DNA of 64,000 bases, from positions 232,716-296,715 of the forward strand of contig CAAAJI010000034.1 of assembly GCA_900642245.1 (NCBI GenBank), read 5' to 3'. Position numbers and translations under genes: made by a program. This document shows, in pieces, positions 11,761 to 22,836 of this stretch. The notes beneath the pieces are model-generated. The model searched no databases, was not told where the DNA came from, and saw only the letters and a program-made list of their open reading frames with translations. The stretch's first letter is position 1. Each line of letters starts with the position of its first letter. The DNA is from Fragilaria radians. Its lineage: Eukaryota > Bacillariophyta > Fragilariophyceae > Fragilariales > Fragilariaceae.

Positions 11761-12549
11761 ATGGATGTTGACGAAGGTATCGTTAATCTGGTACGTTCAA
11801 ACTATCCTCGTAATTATGGTTGCTTCTGTATTTTGGGAATTTGATGACAGTCTCGATAAAGATTTCGACGTAAGTGAGGGATTTTTAAGTTGACACTACA
11901 TCTTGTTGAAATTGAGATTCTTATTGATGACGGCACATGCTTGCAGTCATTTAGCTAGCCTCTTGGACTGGAATTCTCACAAAAGGCAAGATTTTAGTTT
12001 GGTAACCGTTTATCCTTTCAAAATGCTTCTATCTTTACAATCATTTTAGATGCATTCTGACAGTGCATTATTTTACTCCAGGTTTCGAAAGAAGGGGACT
12101 CCTTTCAAGTTCCTACTGATGTTGCCAAAATGAGCGAGCTTGTAAAATCCATGATGGAAGATGAATGTGATGACGATATTCCTGAAATCCCGCTCCCGAA
12201 TGTTAGTGCAATTGTATTGCAGAAAGTTATTGAATTTTGTCAGCACCATCGCCAGGAGCCAATGACCGAGATTGAAAAACCATTGAAGTCAACAAAAATG
12301 GCAGACGTTGTTCAAAAGTGGTATGCAGACTATGTCGACGTAGATCAAGTCGTGCTCTTTGAATTGATTTTAGCGGCAAATTACATGGACATTAAACCTC
12401 TCTTGGATTTAACCTGTGCCACTGTTGCTAGTATGATCAAAGGCAAAACACCCGAAGAAATTCGGGCAACATTCAATATCGTCAATGATTTTACTCCCGA
12501 GGAAGAAGCGCAAGTTCGAGAGGAGAATAGGTGGTGCGAGGAAGCATGA
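11761..12549 (+). CDS. SKP1: SKP1, adaptor subunit of SCF ubiquitin ligase
   Basis: Two exons, 11761-11790 and 12082-12549 (291-bp GT-AG intron, phase 0), encode 165 residues, the normal SKP1 length. Exon 1 gives MDVDEGIVNL and exon 2 continues VSKEGDSFQVPTDVAKMSEL, the canonical N-terminal beta strand and helix of the BTB/POZ-like fold. The C-terminal half (VVLFELILAANYMDIKPLLD, then MIKGKTPEEIRATFNI, ending ENRWCEEA) is the F-box-binding region and is intact. SKP1 links cullin-1 to F-box proteins in the nucleus and cytosol. The start in exon 1 is chosen because it restores the conserved N-terminus that an internal ATG at 12130 would lose. Confidence 0.95.
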
Positions 12550-15003
12550 GTTTGAAGAAATTACAACCGTACGCAATACACTTTCGTAATTTTTACTCTT
12601 GACTTAATCTTAGTTTCTTTTTTCCAATAATTTGAACGACATCCTTTGTTTTTTCGTTAGACACATGCTTCCTAGTCGCAAGAGGTGATTGTCTAACTTA
12701 ATCATAGCAGATGTGCCAATTCAAACTAAATTGGCGCGTTGGCTTCCGTGGTATTCGTCAGTAAATTAAGGAAAAAATTAGCAAAAGATAACTCATGACG
12801 ATACTTGCTCAGTACTTTTGTCAATTGAAATAGCTGGAAAAACTAGACTTCAAGTCTACTGGGTAATTAGTTTTTCTTCAAGTCTTTGCCATTCCAGAAA
12901 ACATTTTGATGCGACTAGTATTATGAAACACTCTTGTCCTTCGTCTCTACCGATTTAGTTCGTTCTATATGTTTTTGTATGCCTTCACTTAAAGTTATCA
13001 GCATCAAAATTCCACAGTTCATAGTCTGTGTTGATGTTTGTTGCTTGAACGAAGTCATAGATGTAGATTATAGTTAGATAATTCGGACCCATAGTGCCAT
13101 GACAAAGTTAAACGTTCACTGTTTTGGTGCAGTTCATTAAAATTCGTAAGATAGCTCCATCACCTCCCGTGCTCTGATAACACTTTATCCACGTGATCAC
13201 TTGGTTGGCTTCCATCAAGCAAGGCTTGCAATTCTAGTTATTTAAGTTACTCGTCTTCTTCATACAATGCTTTCAATACTTGCATGGCTAAATGCAATTT
13301 TGATAATCTTACTATGGCGATCTCATTCCGTTTGCTAATTTATTATAGAAGGCAGAGAAAATAGATTTCAAGAGATGAACAACATGGAAATACTAAGCTG
13401 AACATTTTCATGAAACAATCTTATCCTGAGTTCAAGAACAATAATTTCAACTTGGGAACTAAGAGTACCACGAATCGTCCTACATCATTCAATAGAGAGG
13501 GATGATATTTTATGCAAGTATTCTTCGGCTGGCTATCTCTGCGCAAACCATGCTTTGACAAAAAAAATATTCAAAACGTTGTAGTAGGTTAATCCACCTA
13601 AACGACATTTAAGTCTTACCCAGAGGACTCTCCCAAGAAGTAAGATCAAGACAAGATCATTGATATCTAGGCTAAAAAAGTATCCGTCAACTTTTGTATT
13701 ATTTATGAACCCAATGGAAAGCTTTGGATAAAGGAAGATGCCTAAATGGGCTGGTCTTCGAGAATATAGAAGAGAAAAATTAAAATACTGTATTAAGGAA
13801 TTGGAAATGTACATATATCGTGGTGCCACCATAGTAGCTAAGGTATGAATGCAATACGTCTGATTATCTTGCCATTTTAAATTTCGCACAAGATGAAAAA
13901 TTTTGACATCGGGAAAGACTAGTGCCAGCTAAAGTATCAAATATCTTTTTGGAGAAACGAATGTGCTAATGAGGAAATTGAGAAAATATGATGTGGTGCG
14001 TGAGAGGAATCATCTCTCCTTACCTAGAAATGATGATGATGCACAGTTCAGTCCTGTAAAGTTCTTAACATTACCCCAAAGTGAACAAACCATCCCCTCC
14101 TGCCATGCGCTTAGTGAATAGTCTCCATGGAATAGGAAGAAGTTGCTTCGAGACTTACAATTTACTTGTACAAGCAGGAGCTTAATCCTTGTTCAATCAT
14201 AGTATGTGCATTACTTGACGCAGTTCTATCGGTAGTCATTTATAAAAAATGGACTTGTGGTATGAAATGTACGCCACTCCTGAATTTCACCTTGACAAAC
14301 GATTTTCGTGAAAATTTACACGAATAAATCATCCTGAGTTATCAGGCGGGAATCTCCTTGTTGAATTAAATACGATCCTAGACAAAGTGTTAACTGGTAT
14401 AGGAGCAGCACCCTGATGAAGAATGGGGGTTATTGGATAATCTATCAGGGACTGAACATTTACTTGAGAGGTAAATGAAGGCCAATGAGCCAAATCTTAA
14501 TAAGCGGATTCATTAGCTTGAGGCGGATAAAAATAAGCCTAAAATTTTAGATGAAGAATTTCAAGCATGCTACTTCATAAATGCAGAGGAACAAAAAATA
14601 AATTACATCAAGTCTCTTCAAAATATGAAAAATTGATGGAACATGCGGAGAATTTGACATAGATCAAACTTTTGAGCTGAGGAATTCACGTCCATATACT
14701 TTTCCTAGACTGATAAGTGTACAATGAAATGACAAGATTAATTGACAATGTTGACTTGACCAATCTAAAATAGAAGAATAGAATTGGTATCACGTAGCTA
14801 GTGGCTATGACTGCCCTAAAAACGTAAATCGGCAGCTGACACATTATTCCAAGGTTTAAGAAATAAGCCTCTAAGGTACTGTTAACATTGCCAAACTGCA
14901 AAGAAAAGAAAAACTATTCTCATTTTTTATTTCAGAGAAGGACTTGACAACTAGGTAAAAGTATAAAGAGATAGCAAAGTACCGAATACCTTATGAAACT
15001 TTT
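12550..15003. other. Intergenic, no gene seen
   Basis: About 2.4 kb of AT-rich sequence after SKP1. Open frames are short and low in complexity; the longest, minus strand at 13533-13889, has no recognisable motif. The part from about 14340 onward has a plus-strand, lysine-rich look that could be very decayed retroelement sequence leading into 15004-15200. Confidence 0.4.
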
Positions 15004-15212
15004 ATGGTTGGTCGCCAAGAATCATTTGAAGAAACAAAAATTCTCCGAAAGCTATCTACGCATCTCCATGGACCTTACACAGTCAGAGACACGTTGACAA
15101 AGATAGAACAAAAATATTTTTACAAAGGCTTTGTGCCTGAACGGGCAAGTATTCATTGGGTTTCTCTATTTCAAGAGAATAAATGTTGAAGAAAAAAAGT
15201 GGGGGCAAAATA
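15004..15212 (+). mobile_element. Possible 3' end of an LTR-retrotransposon pol gene
   Basis: A 61-codon frame contains KLSTHLHGPYTVRDTL, resembling the integrase C-terminal pattern KLSPxxxGPYxV of Ty3/gypsy elements. Eight bases after its stop is a purine run (GAAAAAAAGTGGGGGCA, 15190-15206) that looks like a polypurine tract next to an LTR. No matching LTR pair was found nearby, so the call is weak. Confidence 0.3.
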
Positions 15213-15761
15213 ATATGCTGCAACACGCCAAAAAGGATAACATGCAGTGCGAAAGAAGTTAATGACAGTATTGAGCAGTATGCAGTTTATTGACTATTCA
15301 AATAAGGTATTGACATAAACTTTTGTATTGGGATTGAGCCTAAGCACAATGCTATATTAATGAGTTGACTCGTCAACAGAAATCAAGCTTTATAATGCAA
15401 TTTCGTTTAATTTGATTGATGAACCGTTTCCAGAAATACAGATTGAGACTATGTTATACATCATACAAACAAACTGAACCTAGTAAAGCCTTCACACGAT
15501 TTCCTAGTACTTGAATGAACCTTTGGAAAGTTCAAGGACAACTATAAGTAATTTTCTACAATGATTTTCTTTTGAATGTCATTTTCCTTTCGCATGTTTT
15601 GTTTCAAATAAGCATGCTATATTCACACTTGATGCGCATAGGTACAAGCATAGTCCTATCCTTCCGTCGGTTTAGCAACATATTCTCATATGTTGCTAAA
15701 AACACAATAAGAGTCAGCAAGAAAGAAGCCAATTATTTGGGTCTAGTCACTATTACGACTT
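15213..15761. other. 3' flank of the golgin gene, no gene seen
   Basis: AT-rich, no supported coding sequence. It probably contains the golgin 3' UTR. Confidence 0.4.
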
Positions 15762-18700
15762 CTACACGAGTTTCAAACCTTCAAAGAATGACAAACCAAC
15801 GGATTCCACAGAACCACTTTCTATCACTGATTTTATTGCGGCATTAGTCTCATCAGGTGTTAGACACAGTACTGCAGCGACTGCGGGTACAAGGCGTTTT
15901 CTTTCGTTAAGAGTCTTGGCATTGAGATAGCTTAGCATGACATTCTTCAGGTATTCCAAGTTAATTTGGGAAGATTCCGGATTTGGCCCATCCATCGAAT
16001 CCATACTATCAACCGATCCAATGGATCTTGAATCAGATTCAACTGGCATACGAAGGCCGCCATATCCCCCAGTTCGTACAACGCGCATAGGTCGCTTGCC
16101 CACGGTGCCCAGCTTTCCAAATCTTGCCAAACGTGCTTCTGCAGCATCCTTCTCTCTCGCCATATTTTCAACGGCTTCCATGGCTTGCTCCTTTTCAGAT
16201 TGAAGCTCGGCAAGTAGACCAGCCAAGCGATTGATTTCATCTCGTGCTTGATTTAATTCAGCTTGCTTTTCCATAGCAAAGAACAAAGGAGTAGAATCAT
16301 TCGAAGCACTTGATGGATTCACGCTTGCATTGTCGATTTGGCCTCGGACTGTAGAAAAAGCCTTAGTACCAATATTTTGCATTTGAATTTCAAGAGTTGA
16401 TCTGAGGGTTTCTTTTAACTCTTTGATTGCTTGATTGGCATCTCTGAGCTCGCGCTGTAGCATAACTATGGTTCCTTCTGATTCAGACTTCTCTGCAGCT
16501 CCAGGACCAAGAAGACGTGAAGGGAGATCCATTCCACTGCCATTGTGCTCCATCCCTTTACCATCATGATTTGCCATAAAGGCTGCAGTGGCGTTCTTGC
16601 GAAGTTCCTCACGAAGAGTCTCGACTTCGTCATACAGGTCATTCGAGCGTTTTTGCAGATCCGAGTAATCTTGTAAAAGTTCGGCGCACTTGTTTTTCTC
16701 GATTTGCATCTCGTGATTTAATGCTGCAATTTCTTTCACTAGCTTTTCTTTTGCTCCTCGGGCGGATTCTTCATCCATAATTGCTTTCTTCAACTTCAAT
16801 TCCATTTCATGGAGAGCCTTTTTGGCTTCATTTGCTTTTGTCTGCCACTCTTCTAAACTAACTTCCATATCTTTAACATAGGCTTTTGCTTCGGCAAATG
16901 CCTCATTTCCCTTTGCTTCAGCTTTCCGTGCTCGATCGACTGCGATATCCGCTGTAGATCTCGCAGCTCGAGCCTCAAGCTCCGCTTCTTCTTTTGCTTG
17001 CAATGCAGCAGCCGCTCGGGCATTAGCAACGGCGAGAGAGCTCTGAGCTTTCTTCTTGTAGGCAGCTAGCGCTTTTTCGCCAACGGCATCTCGTTCTTGA
17101 ATCTTTTTCTCAGCCTCAGCCAACGCGTCTTCGAGCGTCTTTATCTTGTCATGAAGAGAATCACGTTCTTCACCTTTTTCGACTTCCGACCGATCTCTAT
17201 CATCTAGTTGAGCCTGAAGCGAGGCGATCGTGCTCGAGAGTTGTTCATTTGTTTCTGTTAACTCGACATTTGTGGTTGCCAAGGTTCTACATTCAACTCG
17301 ACGTTCTTTGAGTTCAGTGGCGACTGTCTTGACACGGCTTTTCAGCGCAGCGTATGCGTCATTTGATTCTTCAAGTTCAGCTCGTACTGCTTTGAGCTGT
17401 CCCTGTAATTGGTAAATATCCGCTTGGGATGTGTTGAAGCTATCGCTGGATTTACGAAGATTTTGTTCCAACAGCTTTTTCTCCTGTACGTATTTTTCTT
17501 TCAAGGATTCGATTTCGCGTTCTTTGTCTTCCACCAATTTCCTGGTTCCTGCCACTTCACGCTTTAATGCATTCATTTTGAGCTCCATCCCTTCATTAAT
17601 GTGCATCACTTCTTGGAAATGCTCCTCTTTTTCCTTTAAAGATACTAAATAGCCTTGTTGTAGCTCAGAACGAGTAGCTTCAAATTGTTGGAGAGCTTTT
17701 TTCTCGACGATGGCTAGTTGTTCCTCGTGACGACTTTGCATCTCTTGAATTTCAAGATGGTGATTCTCTTCAAGACGATGAAGCTGCTTAGTGAATTCAT
17801 CCAACACGGATGCTGGAATCATTTCTTCCGTTGGTTTTGTCAAGGAAGAATCTAGAGTAGGATGTAAGAGTTCATTAGAAGGTGGCAAATCTTCTGATGT
17901 CGCGTTGAATGCGGGAATCGATGAACTTTCTTGAAGTTCATGCAAAGGTGGCTCTCCTTGGTCAGATATCGGATTCCCTAGTGTTGACTCTACCGAGCCT
18001 GTTAGATATTGATCTGATGGAACGTCCAGCGTTGTAACCGAACAGATTAATATATTTGGGATTATGGCTTCATCAATAATGTTTGGTAACGAGGCCTCAG
18101 CAGAATTTACAGATGTTAAAGATTCTGATTGTAACACATCAGGCTTTGATTCAAATTTTGAGAGTTCAGAGGCGTCATCCTGATTATTAGAGATCATGCG
18201 CTTGTTTTCAGTCATATTGTAACTCTCTTCTAGTGTCACAGGTAGATCAACAGTTTCTTGTGAAGGTAAAAAAAATTGTACAAATTCACCTTCTAATTGG
18301 AGTGGCATCAGATTTTCACCAGATAACGACTTTGTTTCTACAGCTTTATTCTCTTCTGTAACATGTGAGAAACCAAAAGGGTCGTCATCTTCCTCATTTA
18401 AAATTTCTCCATGCGAAGAAATCAAATCAAAAGTTGGTTCCGGAGTAGAGCCTTTGCCCATGTCTAGTTCTGGATACGATCGGTCTTCTAGCATTCCTGC
18501 TATTTCATCGTCTAATGTGATTGATGGCTTCCGAACATCAACGGTTAGTATCTCTTTCGTTTCAATGCATGATTCATGGTTTTCAAACATCGATTTTTCC
18601 TGAGGTACAGTGTTATCCTCTTGATGCAAGGAAGTAATAAGGTTCATATTGTCGATATTTAATTCCATATCTCCTTCTAAAGGTTCGTCGCTGCATATCG

Positions 18701-20295
18701 GCTGTTGAGAAATGAGTGCTAAGTCTTCAGAGCTCTTGGAGTTGGCTATCGAAAATTCTTCCTCCCCCCCTGAATGCATCACAATATGCTCCTCTTTCGT
18801 ACTTGATTCCTTGGGCTCATCCATCAACTCTTCATGTGTGTTGCTTTTGTCCTGGATCAAGGTCTGGGATTTCAACTCTGAATGTAACTCCAAGGGTTCA
18901 TCGATTTCTTCACATCTATCATTATCGCTCTCATGTAGATCATCATCATTATGATCGTCGTAATCAACATCATCAACATCATCATCTTCATCATCATCAT
19001 CATCGTCATCATAAATATCATTCAAGTCATCCTGATTCCAAACTTGAACCTCAGTTTCCTTAGCTATAGCCTCGTCTTTGAAATTTTCAGTTTGATTTTC
19101 AACACTACCTTGCACTTCATTTTGAGTATCATCATCGTCACCTTGACCAAAACTGGAGCTGGCATGAAGTGCTTCAAGGTTCGTCCCTTTTGCTTCTTCT
19201 ACTGATTCTGATTTGCCTTCCGAAAAGGATGATACGGATGGTACAATTTCTGGTAGGATCGTTGTCTGAATCTCGGATTCATTTTCCAGAAGGTTCGAGG
19301 TGTGATCCGGAGGGGTTTCCAGCAATCCCGAATGAGATTTGATTGGAATCGTTTCAAAAATGGAAGTTGCATTGGGAATGGAGGAGGAGGATATCACAGG
19401 AATTTGTGAATAATTTTCTTCTTCCTGATTTTTCCCACTGTTTCTTCCACTGTGACTTGAATTGTTGGAGAGGAAGTGCTCGATGGTGCTGGTAACGATG
19501 ACTCCTGAAGGTCCACGTCTATAATTTCATCATCTACTCCCAAACATCAGGATCCCAATCGTTCTCTTTTGAATCTTTGATTATATTTGAAGATTCAGGT
19601 TGTGACGTTGGAGTAGATTTGGAAACATCGGAGGATAACGTTAATGCTGCTTTCTCCAAGGTGATCGATGAATTCGTTGGCTGTGCCACATCACCAACAT
19701 TTGTGTGCGAATTATTCCTCGGATTAGACGGTAATGACTCATTCATAGATTCCTTTGCTTCTTGATTCGAATTTGGGGTCAATGGCTCCTTGGTGGTGGT
19801 TTGTAAAAATGAAAGAGTCGACGACAATGATGAAACAGCTGCCGTTGATGTCATTTCCACCCGAGGCGTTGTAGATGAGAATCCAAAGATGGATGCTGCC
19901 GCCAAAGTAGAATCTACAGGTGGCATCGAGAAGGATGATTCGTAGTTGTTGTTGTTGTTGTTACTGCTGGTGGCAGTGGTGGTCGTAGTGCCATTACTAT
20001 TTTGCATCGCATCAAGATTAAATAACCCACTACTTGCCGTCTGAAAGGTTTCAAGGACGTCATCATTTTCATTTCAATACGAGTAAAGACACAATATGAT
20101 TTGAAATGGTGAGATATCAAATGAGAAGAAATCAAAATCGTCTGTCGCATAAGGACTGAATCACAAATTTCCTCATGATCAATCACCTTGTTAAGAACGA
20201 TGACACTCCACATTCAATCAAATCGGCATTATACTACGTACCGCCTTCTCGGTCAATTCTTGTGCCTGTTTGGCTAAGTTGGAAAAATTCCACAT
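15762..20295 (-). CDS. GRIP-domain golgin (Golgi coiled-coil tether)
   Basis: Exon 1 (20295-20242) encodes MWNFSNLAKQAQELTEKA, the amphipathic N-terminus typical of several golgins. A 201-bp GT-AG intron leads to exon 2 (20040 down to 19537, Ser/Thr/Asn-rich), ending ENDWDPDVWE. The main frame (about 19400 to 15762) has an acidic stretch with a poly-Asp run, then about 500 residues of heptad coiled coil rich in Lys/Glu/Ala. It ends in a C-terminal GRIP-like domain (NLEYLKNVMLSYLNAKTLNE, then VPAVAAVLCLTPDE). GRIP domains bind Arl1-GTP on trans-Golgi membranes. Exon 2 and the main frame are out of register over about 120 bp (see findings). Expected product about 1,440 residues. Confidence 0.85.
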
Positions 20296-21339
20296 GCTTT
20301 CAAAATGCTACCAAAGGAATGAATGCTCTGGTAAAAGTAGTTTCACAATTGTTGCCTTGGATCGATTATGGTGGGAGATAGTCCCTCAATAAGAAAATGC
20401 CTTTTAGAAAGATTGTAGTAGTAGTACTGTAATGCTGTACCCATCGAGAAATATACTAGCACTGAATATATTCGTATTGTCTCTTCTACTGCATCCTTGC
20501 CACACACAGATATTGCATTCTCCTCCATTTGATAGTCCTCTTGATGGCCTCTTCTTCACTCACGAAACAGAATTAAAAGAAACCTTGCTGTTTATCGTCT
20601 GTGTTTACTCATTTGAACAATAAGAATTACCCTTTTTTCCAAATTATAGAAATAACCAAATGCGCCATGAATAAGGATTTCTATGTTACTTCAATTAGCA
20701 ACCATACAAATTACTATCTCAAGATTGCTTCCTGCACTACCTTCAGAAATATTGAGTACAAAATCTTGAAAACTTGAGAATCACTGTAGTTGCATTATAA
20801 GACAAAGTGGTGTAATCAAATTCAGCAATGATGAAATGTTAAGGCGTTTTCATACAGTCTGTGATTTGTATCCACGAAGGACTATGGGGAGAATCTGCAT
20901 AAAATCACCTCCAAATAGCGCCACTTTGTCATACCTTAAAGTATAGACTAAAAAGAAATACATAAATTAAATAGCTTTACATGAAATGAACAATACTCAG
21001 TCTGGCATTAATAGATTAGACTAAAAGATGGATTTGTGTATCAGTGTTGGGTTTGGGTAGTAAAGTCATTAACTTTCCACTTTTACAACATCTATAGTGC
21101 AAGTGAAATGAGTGAGTAAAATGGAATAAAATTAAAATAGTTCAAGTTTTCTAATGTAGACCTAATTGTGCAACTTCAAAGTAACAAGTTATATGTTGAA
21201 TTGGCAGAGTTCTTGGAATACAAATGTAGAATTCATAAGAATCATGTGATTATTTGTTAATGCCCCATGATAAATGCTAGTAGCATCACAGCAAAATAAG
21301 AACAATGGATTGACTTCAATATATTGTAGACTCATTCAA
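20296..21339. other. Intergenic, golgin promoter side
   Basis: AT-rich, with no convincing coding frame on either strand. The first few hundred bases should hold the golgin promoter; no specific site can be named. Confidence 0.4.
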
Positions 21340-22160
21340 GTTATATTTATTACTGCGTGGTCTTTGGGCGTTGTCAACACCTTATTACTGATGCAGTTGA
21401 TTAACTCTAATGCCTTGTCAGATTGCTCACTAATGCAAAGCAACTGTGATTGTTTTATCTCAGAGTATCGCATGTCTGTTTTTAATTGCAATATGTTCCA
21501 GTGTGCCCACCCTAAGTTTTGTGTAGTCCTGGAGGATTGAAGTTCTTGCCTTTGATAGTTGATAATTATACATACTATTGTTGGAGCCCCTCTTTAAATA
21601 CATATGACATCTTATGAGAGAACGTTCTCCGTTCGTCATTGGATTTTAAACCAAGATAACTGAGGTAAAATTTGTGCTGTTTCAGGTGAAAACAAAGATT
21701 TGCAAGATCACTGCCATCACAGTGACATGTAAGTGAGCATTGATAACATACCACTGAGTAGTCCACAAGCAAGTGGAAAGTAATTCTTTGTTGCATAAAG
21801 ATGATGCCCATAAAGAAGACAACTCAATTCAACTTGAGAAGGAGGATTCTAATGGAGAGGTTCTTTGAGTAGCTAATATATTAGAATGAAGAAAATATGG
21901 GAGACCTTGGTTGAAGATATCAGATGAATTGGCACATTTAAAATAACAATGACAGAATGAGTGAATGGCTGTTGCTTTTTCAATTACTGGATTGAAGTGA
22001 ATGTTTGAGGATTTCAGATATTCTATTTCTAAGTACAAGTAATCAAAAGATGTTTTTTTGCTCCAGCATAGCCAGGAGATAAGAATGCAGCTTTTGGGAG
22101 GCTGACAACGAAAATAGCAGATGTATTTGCACATGTAAAACAGCAATTACGGTATGGGCA
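21340..22160. repeat. Mosaic of diverged dispersed-repeat pieces
   Basis: 21340-21480 resembles 1310-1410 and 33790-33920 (GTTGTCAACACC..., CTCTAATGCCTTGTC). 21580-21865 resembles 34565-34845 in the same orientation (CAAAGATTTGCAAGATCACTG, GATTCTAATGGAGAGGTTCT). 21829-22146 on the minus strand resembles the 790-1104 part of the 1.1 kb repeat, including at the protein level (GLPYFLHSNILATQ against GLPYFIRSYMLATQ). The arrangement suggests rearranged copies of one non-autonomous family. Confidence 0.6.
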
Positions 22161-22836
22161 ACCGTTGTTTTTTCAGTTAATACATCAAATGTGCTTGTGT
22201 TTTGTTGATTCAAAAACATACTTTTTGCTCCAACATAGCGTGGACATATGAACTAATTCTACCGTAATTGCGCATTGTCAGATTGTTGGTGTGAATAAGT
22301 CATACAAAATCAATGTACATGAGTGTGAATCTACTCCTCCAATTAATCTTGGCTCTATGACTTGGTGCTTACAATGCAGTAAGTCATGAGATTGATTTTG
22401 CAATTGTAAACCGACCTTTGGATTTTTAATATTGAATTACATCTAATTTTGCTTGCTTTTCACTTTTATTCAATAGAGCGGACAAGGCAGTTATCATGTG
22501 CACTGTTCCCCCACTTAGGCCTGTAGATAGTATCCTAATGTGGTATAGGTGATAGAAGTGTAATTCAATTAATTATAATACTTTTTAGCTGTAGAAGTTA
22601 ATTGATTAAATCCCTCTAAGGGTTCAATCTTGATCACTGAAATTTCCAGTGAATCTGGAGTGCACTTTTGCACTTGTAAATAAGCTCTATTCTCGGTAGG
22701 TTATTTTGACCGCACTGTTAATTTAATTAACTTACCTATGGTTTAAGTTAGTGTATTGAATAATCGATGTTGGACCTTGTCATATTTCATTTTCCTTAAG
22801 TAATTCTTAAGGCAAACGTTTCTGAGGTTAGTGGGT

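Noticed and set aside
13533..13889. 118-codon minus-strand open frame
   Set aside because: No recognisable motif, AT-rich composition, no splice or promoter context.
18712..19205. His- or Ile-rich plus-strand open frames
   Set aside because: Antisense of the poly-Asp stretch (ATC/CAT microsatellite) in the golgin.
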